Shown here piece by piece: positions 7,794 through 16,648 of a DNA stretch of 64,000 nucleotides; within the stretch, counting starts at the first letter, position 1; the number at the start of each line of letters is the position of its first letter. The stretch lies in contig JBAOHZ010000009.1 in the NCBI GenBank assembly GCA_037045225.1, forward strand, positions 2,542,001 through 2,606,000, in the 5' to 3' direction. Origin of the DNA: Nitrospira sp. Its GTDB lineage: Bacteria > Nitrospirota > Nitrospiria > Nitrospirales > Nitrospiraceae. Under the pieces are notes generated by a model that saw nothing but the letters and a program-made list of their open reading frames with translations, had not been told where the DNA came from and ran no database searches. Both the position numbers and the translations under genes were made by a program.

Positions 7794-8888
7794 TCAGCGT
7801 CGGGACTGGCTATTGAGGGAGGAGTCGCCGATGGCGGCCCCAACGCCACGCATTTGCACAGATGACGAATGCTCTGCGTTTTGAGACTGGTTGATTTCAA
7901 AACCAAATGCATTCGGGAGGGTGGTGTCCTGGGTTTGCGTCCCGACCCGGTCCGGTAAGGTGCTGTCTTTGAGGTCTTCTCCCCTGCGGGGACGGAGCGA
8001 TTCGTTGACGTTGCTGTACGGTGATACGGTGGCTCCGATGTCGGCACCGAAGCTTGGATTGAGGGATCGATTCAAATTGGTGTTTTCGATGTCTCCGCCG
8101 ATTCTCGTCGGGATGGTGGTGTCCTGGATGTCCATGCCTGTGGGCGCGGACGTCGGTGGTTTTTTGGCGCGGTTCTCACGAACAATCGCCTCGCGCTCGT
8201 CTTCAATCTGTCGAGCTTCTCTCCCGCGTTGTTCGTAGTCCAGGGAGTCGAGTCTCTCGAATCGGGTCCCAAGGTCCTTGATTCGCGTTTTGATTTTCTT
8301 GAGGTCGTCACGAGCGAGGGCGACCGTGCCGACAATCTCACTCAGCGTCCACTGACGTGCGAAGGTGCCGAGTTTCGGTGATTCCCCAGGCCCGCCCCCC
8401 AATCCTGATGTTCCGCTTCCCACTCCGAAGCCCGCGCTGTTGTAGATGCCCTTTTGTTGCACTGACATCAGAATGTGGTTGGATTGTTCCAGGAGTTCGT
8501 CGATCCGCTCGACGGAATCCAGCTCGCTCGCGCAACAGTCCAGGAACTCTCGATACTCGCGGGTGAACTTCGTCGCTTCATTTTGAATGTCAACAATCTT
8601 GAGCGGCTCTTTCGGGGTAGACGTGTCAGGGGCTGTTTCGTCCATTCTCTCTGGTTTCTTATGGTCACGTTCCGCATCATACAAGGGGGTGCAGCCTGCA
8701 TCGGGGGTGGCGGTGATCCGCTTATCAGCCGTGTGGCCGGGGCACCAGTAGATCTTTCCGGGTTGGTTCAACGGGTTGTCTGGCCTGAACTCTCCCGCTT
8801 GTGCAGCGGGTATCAGGCCCACAAAAATGAGCCCGACAATCAATGAACTGGGTGGGCGCGGATGGGGGGGCGAGTTTGTTGTTGTCAT
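7794..8888 (-). CDS. Secreted protein of unknown function with short C-terminal repeats
   Basis: I do not recognise a family. From ATG 8888 the protein has 364 residues and a signal peptide ending in IPAAQA before GEFRPDN. An earlier in-frame ATG at 8915 would add nine residues before the signal and is less likely. The middle (about residues 95-250) is charged, with heptad-like helices (DDLKKIKTRIKDLGTRFERL, then EARQIEDEREAIVREN), so coiled coil is probable; two Cys pairs occur (WCPGH/GCTPL and DCCASE). The C-terminal third repeats a short pattern of the form DIQDTTIPTRIG, DLKDSTLPDRVG and TQDTTLPNAFG. It is convergent with the propeller lipoprotein. Confidence 0.6.
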   Translation of the reverse strand: MTTTNSPPHPRPPSSLIVGLIFVGLIPAAQAGEFRPDNPLNQPGKIYWCPGHTADKRITATPDAGCTPLYDAERDHKKPERMDETAPDTSTPKEPLKIVDIQNEATKFTREYREFLDCCASELDSVERIDELLEQSNHILMSVQQKGIYNSAGFGVGSGTSGLGGGPGESPKLGTFARQWTLSEIVGTVALARDDLKKIKTRIKDLGTRFERLDSLDYEQRGREARQIEDEREAIVRENRAKKPPTSAPTGMDIQDTTIPTRIGGDIENTNLNRSLNPSFGADIGATVSPYSNVNESLRPRRGEDLKDSTLPDRVGTQTQDTTLPNAFGFEINQSQNAEHSSSVQMRGVGAAIGDSSLNSQSRR

Positions 8889-9023
8889 GCGTTGATGATG
8901 CCTCTGCACCGACATTGTGTCAACGAAAGGGGGGATTTGTGAGGCGCTTGAAAAGCCCGTCGCTGTTCGTTACCCTCCGGCCATGACACCCTCGACTATG
9001 CTCAGTTCTGAATAGGATGACCT

Positions 9024-10316
9024 ATGCCTGTAATGTATATCGATGAAGCGGCCGCCCATGCCGGGCAAGAAGTGACGATTCGAGGTTGGCTCAGAAGTCG
9101 TCGTGACAAGGGCAAGCTCCATTTCCTGATTGTGCGGGATGGCACCGGGGACATTCAGGCGGTTGTGAGCAAGGCGACGGTGGGTGACGAACAGTTTGCT
9201 CGATCGGCAGAGCTTACGCAGGAGTCCAGTCTCGTGCTTACCGGCACGTTACGGCAGGATGCGCGTGCGCCGGGCGGGTATGAGCTTGACGTACTGCGGC
9301 TTGAAGTCTTCCAGATCGCAGAGCCCTTTCCCATTCAACCGAAAGAGCACGGTACCGGGTTCTTGATGGAGCATCGCCATCTCTGGTTGCGCTCCAGCCG
9401 GCAGCATGCCGTGCTTCGCGTACGCCATGAAATTATTCGGGCCTGCCGAAACTTTTTCGACGAGCGCGGATTTACGCTGGTCGACGCGCCGATTTTCACG
9501 CCGAATGCCTGTGAGGGGACGACGACGTTGTTCCAGACGCAATATTTCGATGAGACGGCCTATTTGACCCAGAGTGGACAATTATATAGTGAGGCCACCG
9601 CTGCGGCATTTGGGAAAGTGTATTGCTTCGGTCCAACATTCCGCGCGGAAAAGTCCAAGACGCGCCGGCATTTGATGGAATTCTGGATGATCGAGCCGGA
9701 GGTGGCCTTCGCGCAATTGTCAGATATGATGGATCTGGCTGAGCAGTTCTTGTCCCATATTGTGGCGGCGGTACTGGCGACCCGTCGCGCCGAGCTTCTC
9801 GTGCTCGAACGGGATCTCGCGAAGCTGGAGCGTGTGACGGCGCCGTTTCCTCGCATCACCTATGAGGAGGCTATCGACATACTGCAACGGAAAGGAACTC
9901 CCGCGAAGCCTGGCGACGATTTTGGCGCTGATGATGAGACTGTTCTGTCCAATGAATTCGATCGGCCGGTGATTGTGCATCGATATCCTGCAGCGCTGAA
10001 GGCCTTTTATATGGAGACGGACCAGGAACGGCCTGATCTGGCGCTCTGCATGGATGTGCTCGCTCCGGAAGGGTATGGAGAAATTATCGGCGGTGGCCAG
10101 CGCATTCATGCTCACGAAAAACTGTTGGCGCGCATTCAGGATCATCATCTTCCGGTCGAAGCCTTTCAGTGGTATCTCGACCTTCGCCGGTACGGTTCGG
10201 TTCCGCACGCCGGGTTCGGGATGGGTATTGAGCGGGCCGTGGCCTGGATTTGTGGTCTTGAGCATGTGCGAGAGACCATTCCCTTTCCTCGAATGTTGTA
10301 TCGCCTCTATCCGTAG
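9024..10316 (+). CDS. asnS: Asparaginyl-tRNA synthetase
   Basis: A 430-residue class II aminoacyl-tRNA synthetase. Residues 15-100 form the OB-fold anticodon domain (VTIRGWLRSRRDKGKLHFL). The catalytic domain has motif 2 as FRAEKSKTRRHLMEFWMIEPE (FRAE at 206-209) and motif 3 as GFGMGIERAVAW (about 397-408), ending in PFPRMLYRLYP. The PNACEGTTTLF segment at 160-170 is typical of asparagine rather than aspartate enzymes. It charges tRNA-Asn directly. The gene stands alone, immediately before the dcw control region, about 290 bases ahead of rsmH. Confidence 0.92.
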   Translation: MPVMYIDEAAAHAGQEVTIRGWLRSRRDKGKLHFLIVRDGTGDIQAVVSKATVGDEQFARSAELTQESSLVLTGTLRQDARAPGGYELDVLRLEVFQIAEPFPIQPKEHGTGFLMEHRHLWLRSSRQHAVLRVRHEIIRACRNFFDERGFTLVDAPIFTPNACEGTTTLFQTQYFDETAYLTQSGQLYSEATAAAFGKVYCFGPTFRAEKSKTRRHLMEFWMIEPEVAFAQLSDMMDLAEQFLSHIVAAVLATRRAELLVLERDLAKLERVTAPFPRITYEEAIDILQRKGTPAKPGDDFGADDETVLSNEFDRPVIVHRYPAALKAFYMETDQERPDLALCMDVLAPEGYGEIIGGGQRIHAHEKLLARIQDHHLPVEAFQWYLDLRRYGSVPHAGFGMGIERAVAWICGLEHVRETIPFPRMLYRLYP

Positions 10317-10560
10317 CGGCGCATAGCTCCCTCTCTGCTGGACTTCGTCAAGAACGGCCACCGAATGCAGGTATTGCATCCGACTGATTTCTTGGTCATC
10401 CCCACCCCTCCCTCACATATTCTTGCCTGAAAATCACTTTTTAGTGGGAGAGTTTCCCACAGTGTTATACACACGTGTGGATAACTTTCCCTGGCAATCT
10501 GTTCATTTTTGGCATGGGGCTAAAGTGAACAATATTCTTGATAAATAGGGGTTAATTCTG
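10317..10560. other. AT-rich intergenic control region before the dcw cluster
   Basis: No gene is seen between asnS and rsmH. The last 150 bases are markedly richer in A+T than the surroundings. They hold a short inverted repeat GTGGGA-N5-TCCCAC at 10444-10460, the DnaA-box cluster listed separately, and an imperfect palindrome with outer arms GTTCA (10501-10505) and TGAAC (10526-10530). The mraZ gene usually found before rsmH is not here on either strand. Confidence 0.7.
10453..10484. promoter_or_regulatory. Candidate DnaA-box cluster
   Basis: TGTGGATAA at 10476-10484 is a perfect consensus DnaA box on the minus strand (TTATCCACA). TTATACACA at 10465-10473 differs from the consensus by one base and faces it with only two bases (CG) between, so the pair forms a near-perfect 20-bp palindrome. 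TTTCCCACA at 10453-10461 is a weaker third match (7/9). The cluster lies about 80-110 bases upstream of the dcw promoter, a place where DnaA could affect transcription of the division genes. A real origin is unlikely: no dnaA, dnaN or gidA is nearby. Confidence 0.5.
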
Positions 10561-10588
10561 TTGACAGCTATTCACTTGGGTGTATACT
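10561..10588 (+). promoter_or_regulatory. Sigma70 promoter of the dcw cluster
   Basis: TTGACA at 10561-10566 is a perfect -35 box. TATACT at 10583-10588 is a five-of-six -10 box, and the spacer is 16 bases. Transcription would begin near 10595, giving a leader of only 10-25 bases before rsmH. This is the best promoter match in the window and no other strong one was seen inside the next 18 kb, which fits one long operon. Confidence 0.7.
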
Positions 10589-10600
10589 CCACCCATTAAG

Positions 10601-10625
10601 TGGGGTGAAGTGGGTGGAAATGGAA
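10601..10625 (+). promoter_or_regulatory. MraZ-box-like direct repeats at the rsmH start
   Basis: TGGGG (10601), TGGGT (10611) and TGGAA (10621) are spaced exactly ten bases apart, so each TGGGN-like unit is followed by a five-base spacer. This matches the TGGGN-N5 triple repeat described for MraZ of enterobacteria, although the third unit is imperfect. The repeats overlap the rsmH start. An alternative reading is a 7-bp inverted repeat CCACCCA (10589-10595) with TGGGTGG (10611-10617) that could fold at the 5' end of the transcript and limit translation. Confidence 0.35.
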
Positions 10626-11549
10626 ATAGGTTCTGCTCGCGATTCCCATGAGCCGGTGTTAGTCGAAGAGATCTTGTTCTGGTTGCACTGTAAACCAGGT
10701 GGTGTTTACGTGGACGGCACTCTTGGATATGCAGGGCTTGCTGCTCGCCTCCTCGATCGCACCGCTCCAGATGGCATACTCGTGGGGATTGATCGCGATG
10801 CTACGGCACTCGCGGAGTCACAAGTGCGTCTGCGGGAGGTCGCGCACCGGGTGCATTTCAGGCACGGAAATTTCTGCGATCTCAAGGCGCTGGTTGTTGA
10901 GAGTGGAGTCACTCGGGTGGATGGCGTGATTTTCGATCTGGGCGTGTCCTCGCCTCAGCTTGATCGCGCGGAGCGCGGATTCAGTTTCCGGGAAGATGGC
11001 CCGTTGGATATGCGCATGGATCAGCGCGAGGGGCGCACGGCGGCGGATCTGGTTCGTGATTTGCCGGAGACCGAGTTGGCCGATTTGATTTACCAGCTTG
11101 GTGAGGAGCGGTACTCGCGCAGGATTGCCCGTGCGATTGTGCAGGCGCGGATGCAGGACGTGATCGGGACGACCTGGCAATTGGCGGCCGTGGTGGAACG
11201 TGCCGTGCCGGCATCGTATCGGCATGGACGGATTCATTGTGCGACGCGCACCTTTCAGGCGCTGAGGATCGCCGTGAATCGTGAGCTGGATGTGTTGGAG
11301 CCGGCGCTCCGGGATGCGGTCGATATTCTCGCCCCCGGCGGTCGGGTGTGTGCCGTCTCGTTTCATTCACTGGAAGACAGAATCGTGAAGCATACGTTCC
11401 GGGCGCTGGCGAACGGCCCCGAAGCGGCGGTGAGGGTGCTGACAAAAAAACCGGTCATCGCCTCGGAAAGCGAGCGATGCCGAAACCCGCGGTCACGAAG
11501 CGCGAAGTTGCGAGTCGTGGAGCGGATCGCTAAGGAGTCTCTACAATGA
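10620..11549 (+). CDS. rsmH: 16S rRNA (cytosine1402-N4)-methyltransferase RsmH (MraW)
   Basis: A 309-residue SAM-dependent methyltransferase that modifies C1402 of 16S rRNA. Family segments are HEPVLVEEIL, YVDGTLGYAGLA (SAM motif I), GVIFDLGVSSPQLDRAERGFSF, SFHSLEDRIVKHTF and the C-terminal NPRSRSAKLRVVER. ATG 10620 places HEPVL ten residues from the start, as in homologues; GTG 10605 and GTG 10614 in the same frame are possible. It is the first gene of the dcw operon, directly behind the strong promoter, and overlaps ftsL by four bases. Confidence 0.92.
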   Translation: MEIGSARDSHEPVLVEEILFWLHCKPGGVYVDGTLGYAGLAARLLDRTAPDGILVGIDRDATALAESQVRLREVAHRVHFRHGNFCDLKALVVESGVTRVDGVIFDLGVSSPQLDRAERGFSFREDGPLDMRMDQREGRTAADLVRDLPETELADLIYQLGEERYSRRIARAIVQARMQDVIGTTWQLAAVVERAVPASYRHGRIHCATRTFQALRIAVNRELDVLEPALRDAVDILAPGGRVCAVSFHSLEDRIVKHTFRALANGPEAAVRVLTKKPVIASESERCRNPRSRSAKLRVVERIAKESLQ

Positions 11550-11878
11550 AAGCCGTCGCGTTTGCCGCCGTCACGTCGCTGGTGTTGCTTTTTGTGTGGG
11601 AGCGGGTGGACATCGTTCGCATCGGCTACCACATCGAACGGCTGAAGACGCAGAAGGTGCTCCTTGAGCGTGAGCGTGATGAATTGCGTGTGAAGCTCTC
11701 GGGGCTTACGGCTCCTGAGCGAATTGCGCGCCTCGCCAGCGACAAGTTGGGGATGATGCAGCCGGAGAAGGGTCAGGTCGTTGTCGTTAACATCGAGCCG
11801 GAAGCGCCGGCGAATCCGGTGGCAGCAGAGGGTGAGGTGCGGATCGCTAAGAATATCGTGACGCGGAGAGCGCGATAG
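11546..11878 (+). CDS. ftsL: Cell division protein FtsL
   Basis: A 110-residue protein with the FtsL layout: a very short N-terminus, one membrane segment (residues 3-18, AVAFAAVTSLVLLFVW) and a periplasmic heptad-rich helix (IERLKTQKVLLERERDELRVKLSGL) ending in PERIARLASDKLGMMQPE, a pattern shared by FtsL-like proteins. It joins the FtsQ-FtsB-FtsL complex that activates FtsW and FtsI. Identification rests on size, topology and position between rsmH and ftsI more than on sequence. It overlaps rsmH by four bases (ATGA) and shares one base with the GTG start of ftsI. Confidence 0.85.
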   Translation: MKAVAFAAVTSLVLLFVWERVDIVRIGYHIERLKTQKVLLERERDELRVKLSGLTAPERIARLASDKLGMMQPEKGQVVVVNIEPEAPANPVAAEGEVRIAKNIVTRRAR

Positions 11879-13596
11879 TGGCTGCGATGCCTTTTCGCAG
11901 TCGCCGTATTGTGGTGGCCTGCGGGCTGGTGGTTGCCTTTCTTTGTGTCGTGGTCCGCCTCGTGAATCTCCAGGTGATGCAGTCGGCGGAATTGACCGTG
12001 AAGGCCGATCGTCAACACCAGAAAAACGTGATTCTGGAGGGCGCGCGGGGAACGATCTACGATCGCAACAGCAAGGTGCTGGCCATGAATATGGAGGTGC
12101 CGTCCGTATTTGGAGTTCCGGCGTCCCTTGGGAATCCAGGCGCGACAGCGCGCAATCTCTCGCCGATCTTGCACGTGAAGGCGACGGAACTTGAAAAGAA
12201 GCTGAAGCAGGAAAAGCATTTCGTATGGCTGGCACGCAAGCTGGAGCCTGAACAGGGACGACGGCTTGAGCGACTCGCGCTGGATGGCGTCGGGGTGGTG
12301 ATGGAGGGGCGTCGCTTCTATCCCAAGGGGCCGCTGTTATCGCATGTGCTGGGCTTTGCCGGCATGGATGATCGCGGGCTGGAAGGCGTGGAGCTGCGCT
12401 ACGAATCTTATCTGCGTGGTGAAAAGCGGTCGGTGGTGTTGCAGCGTGATGCGTTGGGGCGCGCCGTATTTCCGAAAGGGCTCAATGAGGAAGGTGCGGC
12501 AGCCGGGCACAGTCTGACCCTCACTGTCGACGAAGTGATCCAGTACATTGCTGAAAAAGAGCTGGATGAGGCGGTGAGTCGATCGAATGCCAAGTCGGGC
12601 ACGATCATTGTCATGGAGCCGAAAACCGGGGCGGTGTTGGCCATGGCCGTCAGTCCACGATTCGACCCCAACACGGTCGGTGCGCTGGCTCCCGACAGAT
12701 GGCGTAACCGCGCCTTGACGGATACGTATGAGCCCGGGTCCACCATGAAGGCCGTGATTGCAGCGGCCGCGCTCGAAGAGAAGGTGATGACGCCCGGGAG
12801 CATGATCTATGGAGAGAACGGGCAATTCTCCATCGCCAACACGGTCATTCACGATCACGAAAAAACGGGCTGGATGACGTTTGCACAGATGATCCAGAAG
12901 TCGAGCAATATCGGCGCGGCAAAGGTCGGTATGGCCTTAGGTGAGTGGCGAGTATTTGATTATCTCAAGGATTTCGGGTTCGGTGATAAGACCGGCGTTG
13001 ATTTGCCGGGAGAAACGGTGGGTTTGCTTCGGGGGCCGCGCCAATGGGGAAAACGCTCGCTGGCGTCGATTTCGATGGGCCAAGAGGTCGGCGTGACACC
13101 CCTACAGATGGTCACAGCTGTGTCGGCCATCGCGAACGGCGGCGTCTTGATGAAGCCTTACGTGGTCTCGGAAGTCCGGAACGCCAAGGGACAATTGGTG
13201 GCGCAAACCATGCCGCAGGCGAAGCGGCGGGTTATTTCTTCCGATACGGCGAGGACGATGACGACCTTGCTGGAGGGCGTGGTCACGAGCGGCACCGGAG
13301 GGAAAGCGGCTATTCCAGGCTTTCGGGTGGCCGGTAAGACCGGAACGGCTCAAAAGGTTGACCCCCGCACCGGTGCCTATTCCTCCACGTTGCTGGTCGG
13401 GTCGTTTCTTGGCTATGTGCCGGCGGAAGATCCGCGGTTGGCGATGATCGTCGTGATCGACGAACCCCGTGGCGAGGGCTGGGGTGGTGTCGTTGCGGCG
13501 CCGGTATTCCGTCGTGTCGGGGAGCAAGTGCTCAACTATTTGGGTGTGGCGGTAGATGAGCCGGTTAAGCTGGCGATGGCCGGACTTGAATCCTGA
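11878..13596 (+). CDS. ftsI: Septal peptidoglycan transpeptidase FtsI (PBP3)
   Basis: A 572-residue class B penicillin-binding protein. It has an N-terminal membrane anchor (about residues 11-30), a pedestal domain starting with RGTIYDRNSKVLAMN (58-72), and the transpeptidase domain with STMK (nucleophile Ser288), SSN (342-344) and KTGTAQ (487-492). It cross-links peptidoglycan at the septum with FtsW. The GTG start at 11878 overlaps the ftsL stop by one base; an ATG at 11887 is an alternative. No PASTA domains are present at the C-terminus, unlike spore-former SpoVD-type proteins. Confidence 0.93.
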   Translation: MAAMPFRSRRIVVACGLVVAFLCVVVRLVNLQVMQSAELTVKADRQHQKNVILEGARGTIYDRNSKVLAMNMEVPSVFGVPASLGNPGATARNLSPILHVKATELEKKLKQEKHFVWLARKLEPEQGRRLERLALDGVGVVMEGRRFYPKGPLLSHVLGFAGMDDRGLEGVELRYESYLRGEKRSVVLQRDALGRAVFPKGLNEEGAAAGHSLTLTVDEVIQYIAEKELDEAVSRSNAKSGTIIVMEPKTGAVLAMAVSPRFDPNTVGALAPDRWRNRALTDTYEPGSTMKAVIAAAALEEKVMTPGSMIYGENGQFSIANTVIHDHEKTGWMTFAQMIQKSSNIGAAKVGMALGEWRVFDYLKDFGFGDKTGVDLPGETVGLLRGPRQWGKRSLASISMGQEVGVTPLQMVTAVSAIANGGVLMKPYVVSEVRNAKGQLVAQTMPQAKRRVISSDTARTMTTLLEGVVTSGTGGKAAIPGFRVAGKTGTAQKVDPRTGAYSSTLLVGSFLGYVPAEDPRLAMIVVIDEPRGEGWGGVVAAPVFRRVGEQVLNYLGVAVDEPVKLAMAGLES

Positions 13597-13597
13597 T

Positions 13598-15106
13598 ATG
13601 ACACTCGATGAATTGATCAGCCCGATACATGGGCGCCTCGGAGTGCTGGAACGGACTGGAGACCAGCGGGTGACCATTACCGACCTGACCGACGATTCCA
13701 GGAAGGTGGGGCCCGGGTCGCTCTTCGTGGCTGTGCCGGGAGAGCGTGTCGATGGCCATCAGTATCTAGATTCTGTTGTTGCGGCAGGGGCGGCGGCCGT
13801 CGTGGTGCAGCGAAGCGGAGAAGCGGGTTCGATTCCTTGCGTCCGCGTGGAGGACTCACGCGCAGCGCTCGGAATTCTCGGTAGCCGATTTTATGGCGAT
13901 CCGTCTTCTTCGTTGCGGATGGTCGGCGTCACGGGGACTAATGGGAAAACCACGACAACCTATGTCGTGAAAACCATGCTGGAAGCCGCGCAGCGGCAGG
14001 TCGGCCTCATCGGAACGGTCGCGTATCTCGTCGGGAAGGAGTCGATTCCCGCCTCGCATACGACGCCGGGTGCGTTGGAGTTACAGAAATTATTTGCACG
14101 AATGCGCGAGGCGAGGTTGGATACGGTGGTGATGGAGGTCTCGTCGCATGCCTTGGCCTTGGGTCGGACTGCCGGATCTGAGTTCGATGTCGCGGTCTTT
14201 ACGAACCTCACGCAGGATCACCTGGATTTCCATCTCGACATGGAGCGCTATTTTCAAGCGAAGCTGAAACTCTTTGTCGAGTTAGGGAAGGCGGGCGCGG
14301 TGAAGCAGCGGAAGCGGGCCATCATCAACGTGGATGATCCATGGGGTGGGCGGATTCGTGCGGCTTGCACCGTTCCGGTGTGGACCTATGGCCTGCACCG
14401 GGAGGCCGACATCTATGCTGAAGGTGTGAGGCTCTCGCCGGCCGGCACCAGTTTCACCTTGCGCAGTCCCGCCGGGAGCTGTCCGATCAAGAGCCGTCTG
14501 ATCGGAGAGCATAATGTGTCGAACCTCTTGGCTGCGACCGGCGTGGTGTTGCATGAAGGCTTGACGCTCGATCAAGTTCGATCGGCCGTTGAGACGGTCA
14601 CGAACGTGCCGGGGCGGTTCGAACTGGTCGACGCCGGCCAGGACTTTTCCGTGGTGGTGGACTATGCCCATACTGAAGACGCACTGGTTCGTTTGTTGAC
14701 CGCGGCCCAGGCGCTACGCACGGGGCGGATCATCACGGTCTTCGGGTGCGGCGGGGACCGGGATCGGACCAAGCGCCCGAAGATGGGGCGGGCTGCCGTA
14801 CAGTATAGTGATGTGGTGATACTGACCTCGGACAACCCGCGTACCGAAGATCCTGCGGTGATCTTGCGCGAGGTCGAGGTCGGGGTCAAAGAGGCGCTGG
14901 CGGATCGAGGTCATGTTCGGTATCGCATGGTTGCAGATCGCCGGGAGGCCATCGAGGCAGCCATTCGTGAGGCGAAGTCGGGGGATATGGTGTTGATCGC
15001 GGGGAAGGGGCACGAAGATTATCAGATCGTGGGAACCACGAAACATCACTTCGATGATCGGGAAGTCGCGCGCGACACGATCGGCGCACTCCGATCCGGA
15101 GCCTGA
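13598..15106 (+). CDS. murE: UDP-MurNAc-tripeptide synthetase MurE (meso-DAP adding)
   Basis: A 502-residue Mur ligase. The ATP loop is GTNGKTTT (113-120); the domain order is the UDP-MurNAc binding N-terminus, the central ATPase and the C-terminal ligase domain. DNPRTEDP near residue 418 is the motif that marks enzymes adding meso-diaminopimelate rather than lysine, so the peptidoglycan should be of the mDAP type. HTTPGALELQ is the conserved uridine-site segment. ATG 13598 follows the ftsI stop by one base; the longer in-frame extension inside ftsI was not used. Confidence 0.94.
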   Translation: MTLDELISPIHGRLGVLERTGDQRVTITDLTDDSRKVGPGSLFVAVPGERVDGHQYLDSVVAAGAAAVVVQRSGEAGSIPCVRVEDSRAALGILGSRFYGDPSSSLRMVGVTGTNGKTTTTYVVKTMLEAAQRQVGLIGTVAYLVGKESIPASHTTPGALELQKLFARMREARLDTVVMEVSSHALALGRTAGSEFDVAVFTNLTQDHLDFHLDMERYFQAKLKLFVELGKAGAVKQRKRAIINVDDPWGGRIRAACTVPVWTYGLHREADIYAEGVRLSPAGTSFTLRSPAGSCPIKSRLIGEHNVSNLLAATGVVLHEGLTLDQVRSAVETVTNVPGRFELVDAGQDFSVVVDYAHTEDALVRLLTAAQALRTGRIITVFGCGGDRDRTKRPKMGRAAVQYSDVVILTSDNPRTEDPAVILREVEVGVKEALADRGHVRYRMVADRREAIEAAIREAKSGDMVLIAGKGHEDYQIVGTTKHHFDDREVARDTIGALRSGA

Positions 15107-15118
15107 GCGAGGGAACAC

Positions 15119-16582
15119 ATGCGGGAGCATGGGAATCGCGGCGTGATGGCGCTCTTTACGGTAGAAGAAATCTGTGAAGTCTTGAGTGCCAGGCCGCCGG
15201 CCGGTGTCACGTCCCAGGACCTGAAACAACGAATTCGTCGTGTGGTGACCGATTCGCGGCTGGTGCGAAAAGGTGATCTCTTTATCGCTTTTCAGGGCGA
15301 GCGATTTGACGCGCATGCGTTCGTGCCGAAGGCGCTGTCTCAGGGGGCGGTCTGCGCCATCGTGCAAGAGGACTATCACTTGCCGCCAGCGCCGAAACGT
15401 GCCGGCGTGCCCATGCTGCTTGGAGTGCGAGATACGCTCGAGGCCTATCAACGGTTGGCCACGCACTATCGAAACCGGTTTCCCATTCCGGTGATCGCCA
15501 TCACCGGGAGCAACGGCAAGACGACGACGAAGGAAATGGTTGCCCAGGTGGTCGCACAGCGCTGGAAAACGCTGAAGACCGAGGGAAATCTGAATAATCG
15601 CATCGGAGTTCCGCAGACGCTGTTTCAGTTGGCGACCCGTCATCAGGCTGCGGTCATTGAAATGGGTGTGGATCAGCAGGGGCAGACCACCCGGCTGTGC
15701 GAAATCGCGAGACCGACCATCGGCGTGATTACCAACATCGGCCCGGATCATTTGGAGTTTTTCGGCAGCATGGAAGGGTCCGCGCAGGCCAAAGCCGAGT
15801 TGCTCGACCATTTGCCGCAAGACGGGACCGTGGTCTTAAACGCCGACGATGAATATTTTGATTATCTTGCGGCCCGTGCGCAGTGCCGGGTCGTGGCATT
15901 CGGGGTCTCTCCCAAAGCCGCTATTCGTGCGGACAATATTCGGGTCGATGAAAAAGGCGGAACGGTGTTTGGCCTGATAGTGCCGGGGAAAAGTCGTCAG
16001 ACTGAAATTCGGATCCGGACGCAGGGACAACACAATGTGAGCAATGCCCTCGCGGCAGCTGCGGTCGGGTACGCGTTGGGGTTATCGGGGGCGGCCATCG
16101 CCGAAGGGCTGGCGAAGTTTCGTCCGGCTGCGATGCGATCGCAGATCAGCCTCTCCCACGGAGTGCAGGTGATCAACGATTGCTACAACGCGAATCCAGC
16201 CTCGATGAAAGCGGCCGTTCAACTGCTGGCGGAGCTGGGCCGTGGAAAACGGTCGATCGCGGCGTTGGGCGATATGCTGGAATTAGGCACGGACAGCAAG
16301 CGGATGCACCGGGAAGTCGGGGCGTTTCTGGCTGCGCAAGGGATCGGGCATCTGCTCGCCTGCGGTGTATTGGGACGAGAGTTGGCCGAAGGAGCCCGGC
16401 AGGCCGGGATGGCGTCCGATCACATCACCGAATTGCCCGATGCAGCGGCGGCAGCCGTGGCCCTCGCTCGAATGGTCCGGCAGGGCGACGTGGTGCTGGT
16501 CAAGGCCTCTCGGGGGATGCGCATGGAACAGGTCGTGGATGCCGTGACGGGAATGCGACGGGTCGCGCGAAAGGCTTGCTAG
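15119..16582 (+). CDS. murF: UDP-MurNAc-pentapeptide synthetase MurF
   Basis: A 487-residue Mur ligase that adds D-Ala-D-Ala to UDP-MurNAc-tripeptide in the cytoplasm. ATP-binding GSNGKTTTKEM lies at 130-140; NNRIGVPQTLF and the C-terminal DCYNANPASMKAA and LGDMLELG segments are MurF-specific. ATG 15119 has GAGGG six bases upstream; the ATG at 15146 would trim nine residues. It starts 12 bases after murE. Confidence 0.94.
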   Translation: MREHGNRGVMALFTVEEICEVLSARPPAGVTSQDLKQRIRRVVTDSRLVRKGDLFIAFQGERFDAHAFVPKALSQGAVCAIVQEDYHLPPAPKRAGVPMLLGVRDTLEAYQRLATHYRNRFPIPVIAITGSNGKTTTKEMVAQVVAQRWKTLKTEGNLNNRIGVPQTLFQLATRHQAAVIEMGVDQQGQTTRLCEIARPTIGVITNIGPDHLEFFGSMEGSAQAKAELLDHLPQDGTVVLNADDEYFDYLAARAQCRVVAFGVSPKAAIRADNIRVDEKGGTVFGLIVPGKSRQTEIRIRTQGQHNVSNALAAAAVGYALGLSGAAIAEGLAKFRPAAMRSQISLSHGVQVINDCYNANPASMKAAVQLLAELGRGKRSIAALGDMLELGTDSKRMHREVGAFLAAQGIGHLLACGVLGRELAEGARQAGMASDHITELPDAAAAAVALARMVRQGDVVLVKASRGMRMEQVVDAVTGMRRVARKAC

Positions 16583-16648
16583 TCGGCAGGCACACAGACA
16601 CAGGAACTTTAAGGCCCGCTGACCTATGGCGGGCAAAGATGCCGTAGG

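Noticed and set aside
10453..10484. Chromosomal replication origin at the DnaA boxes
   Set aside because: Only two or three boxes, and no dnaA, dnaN, gyrB, gidA or parAB near; a control role is more plausible.
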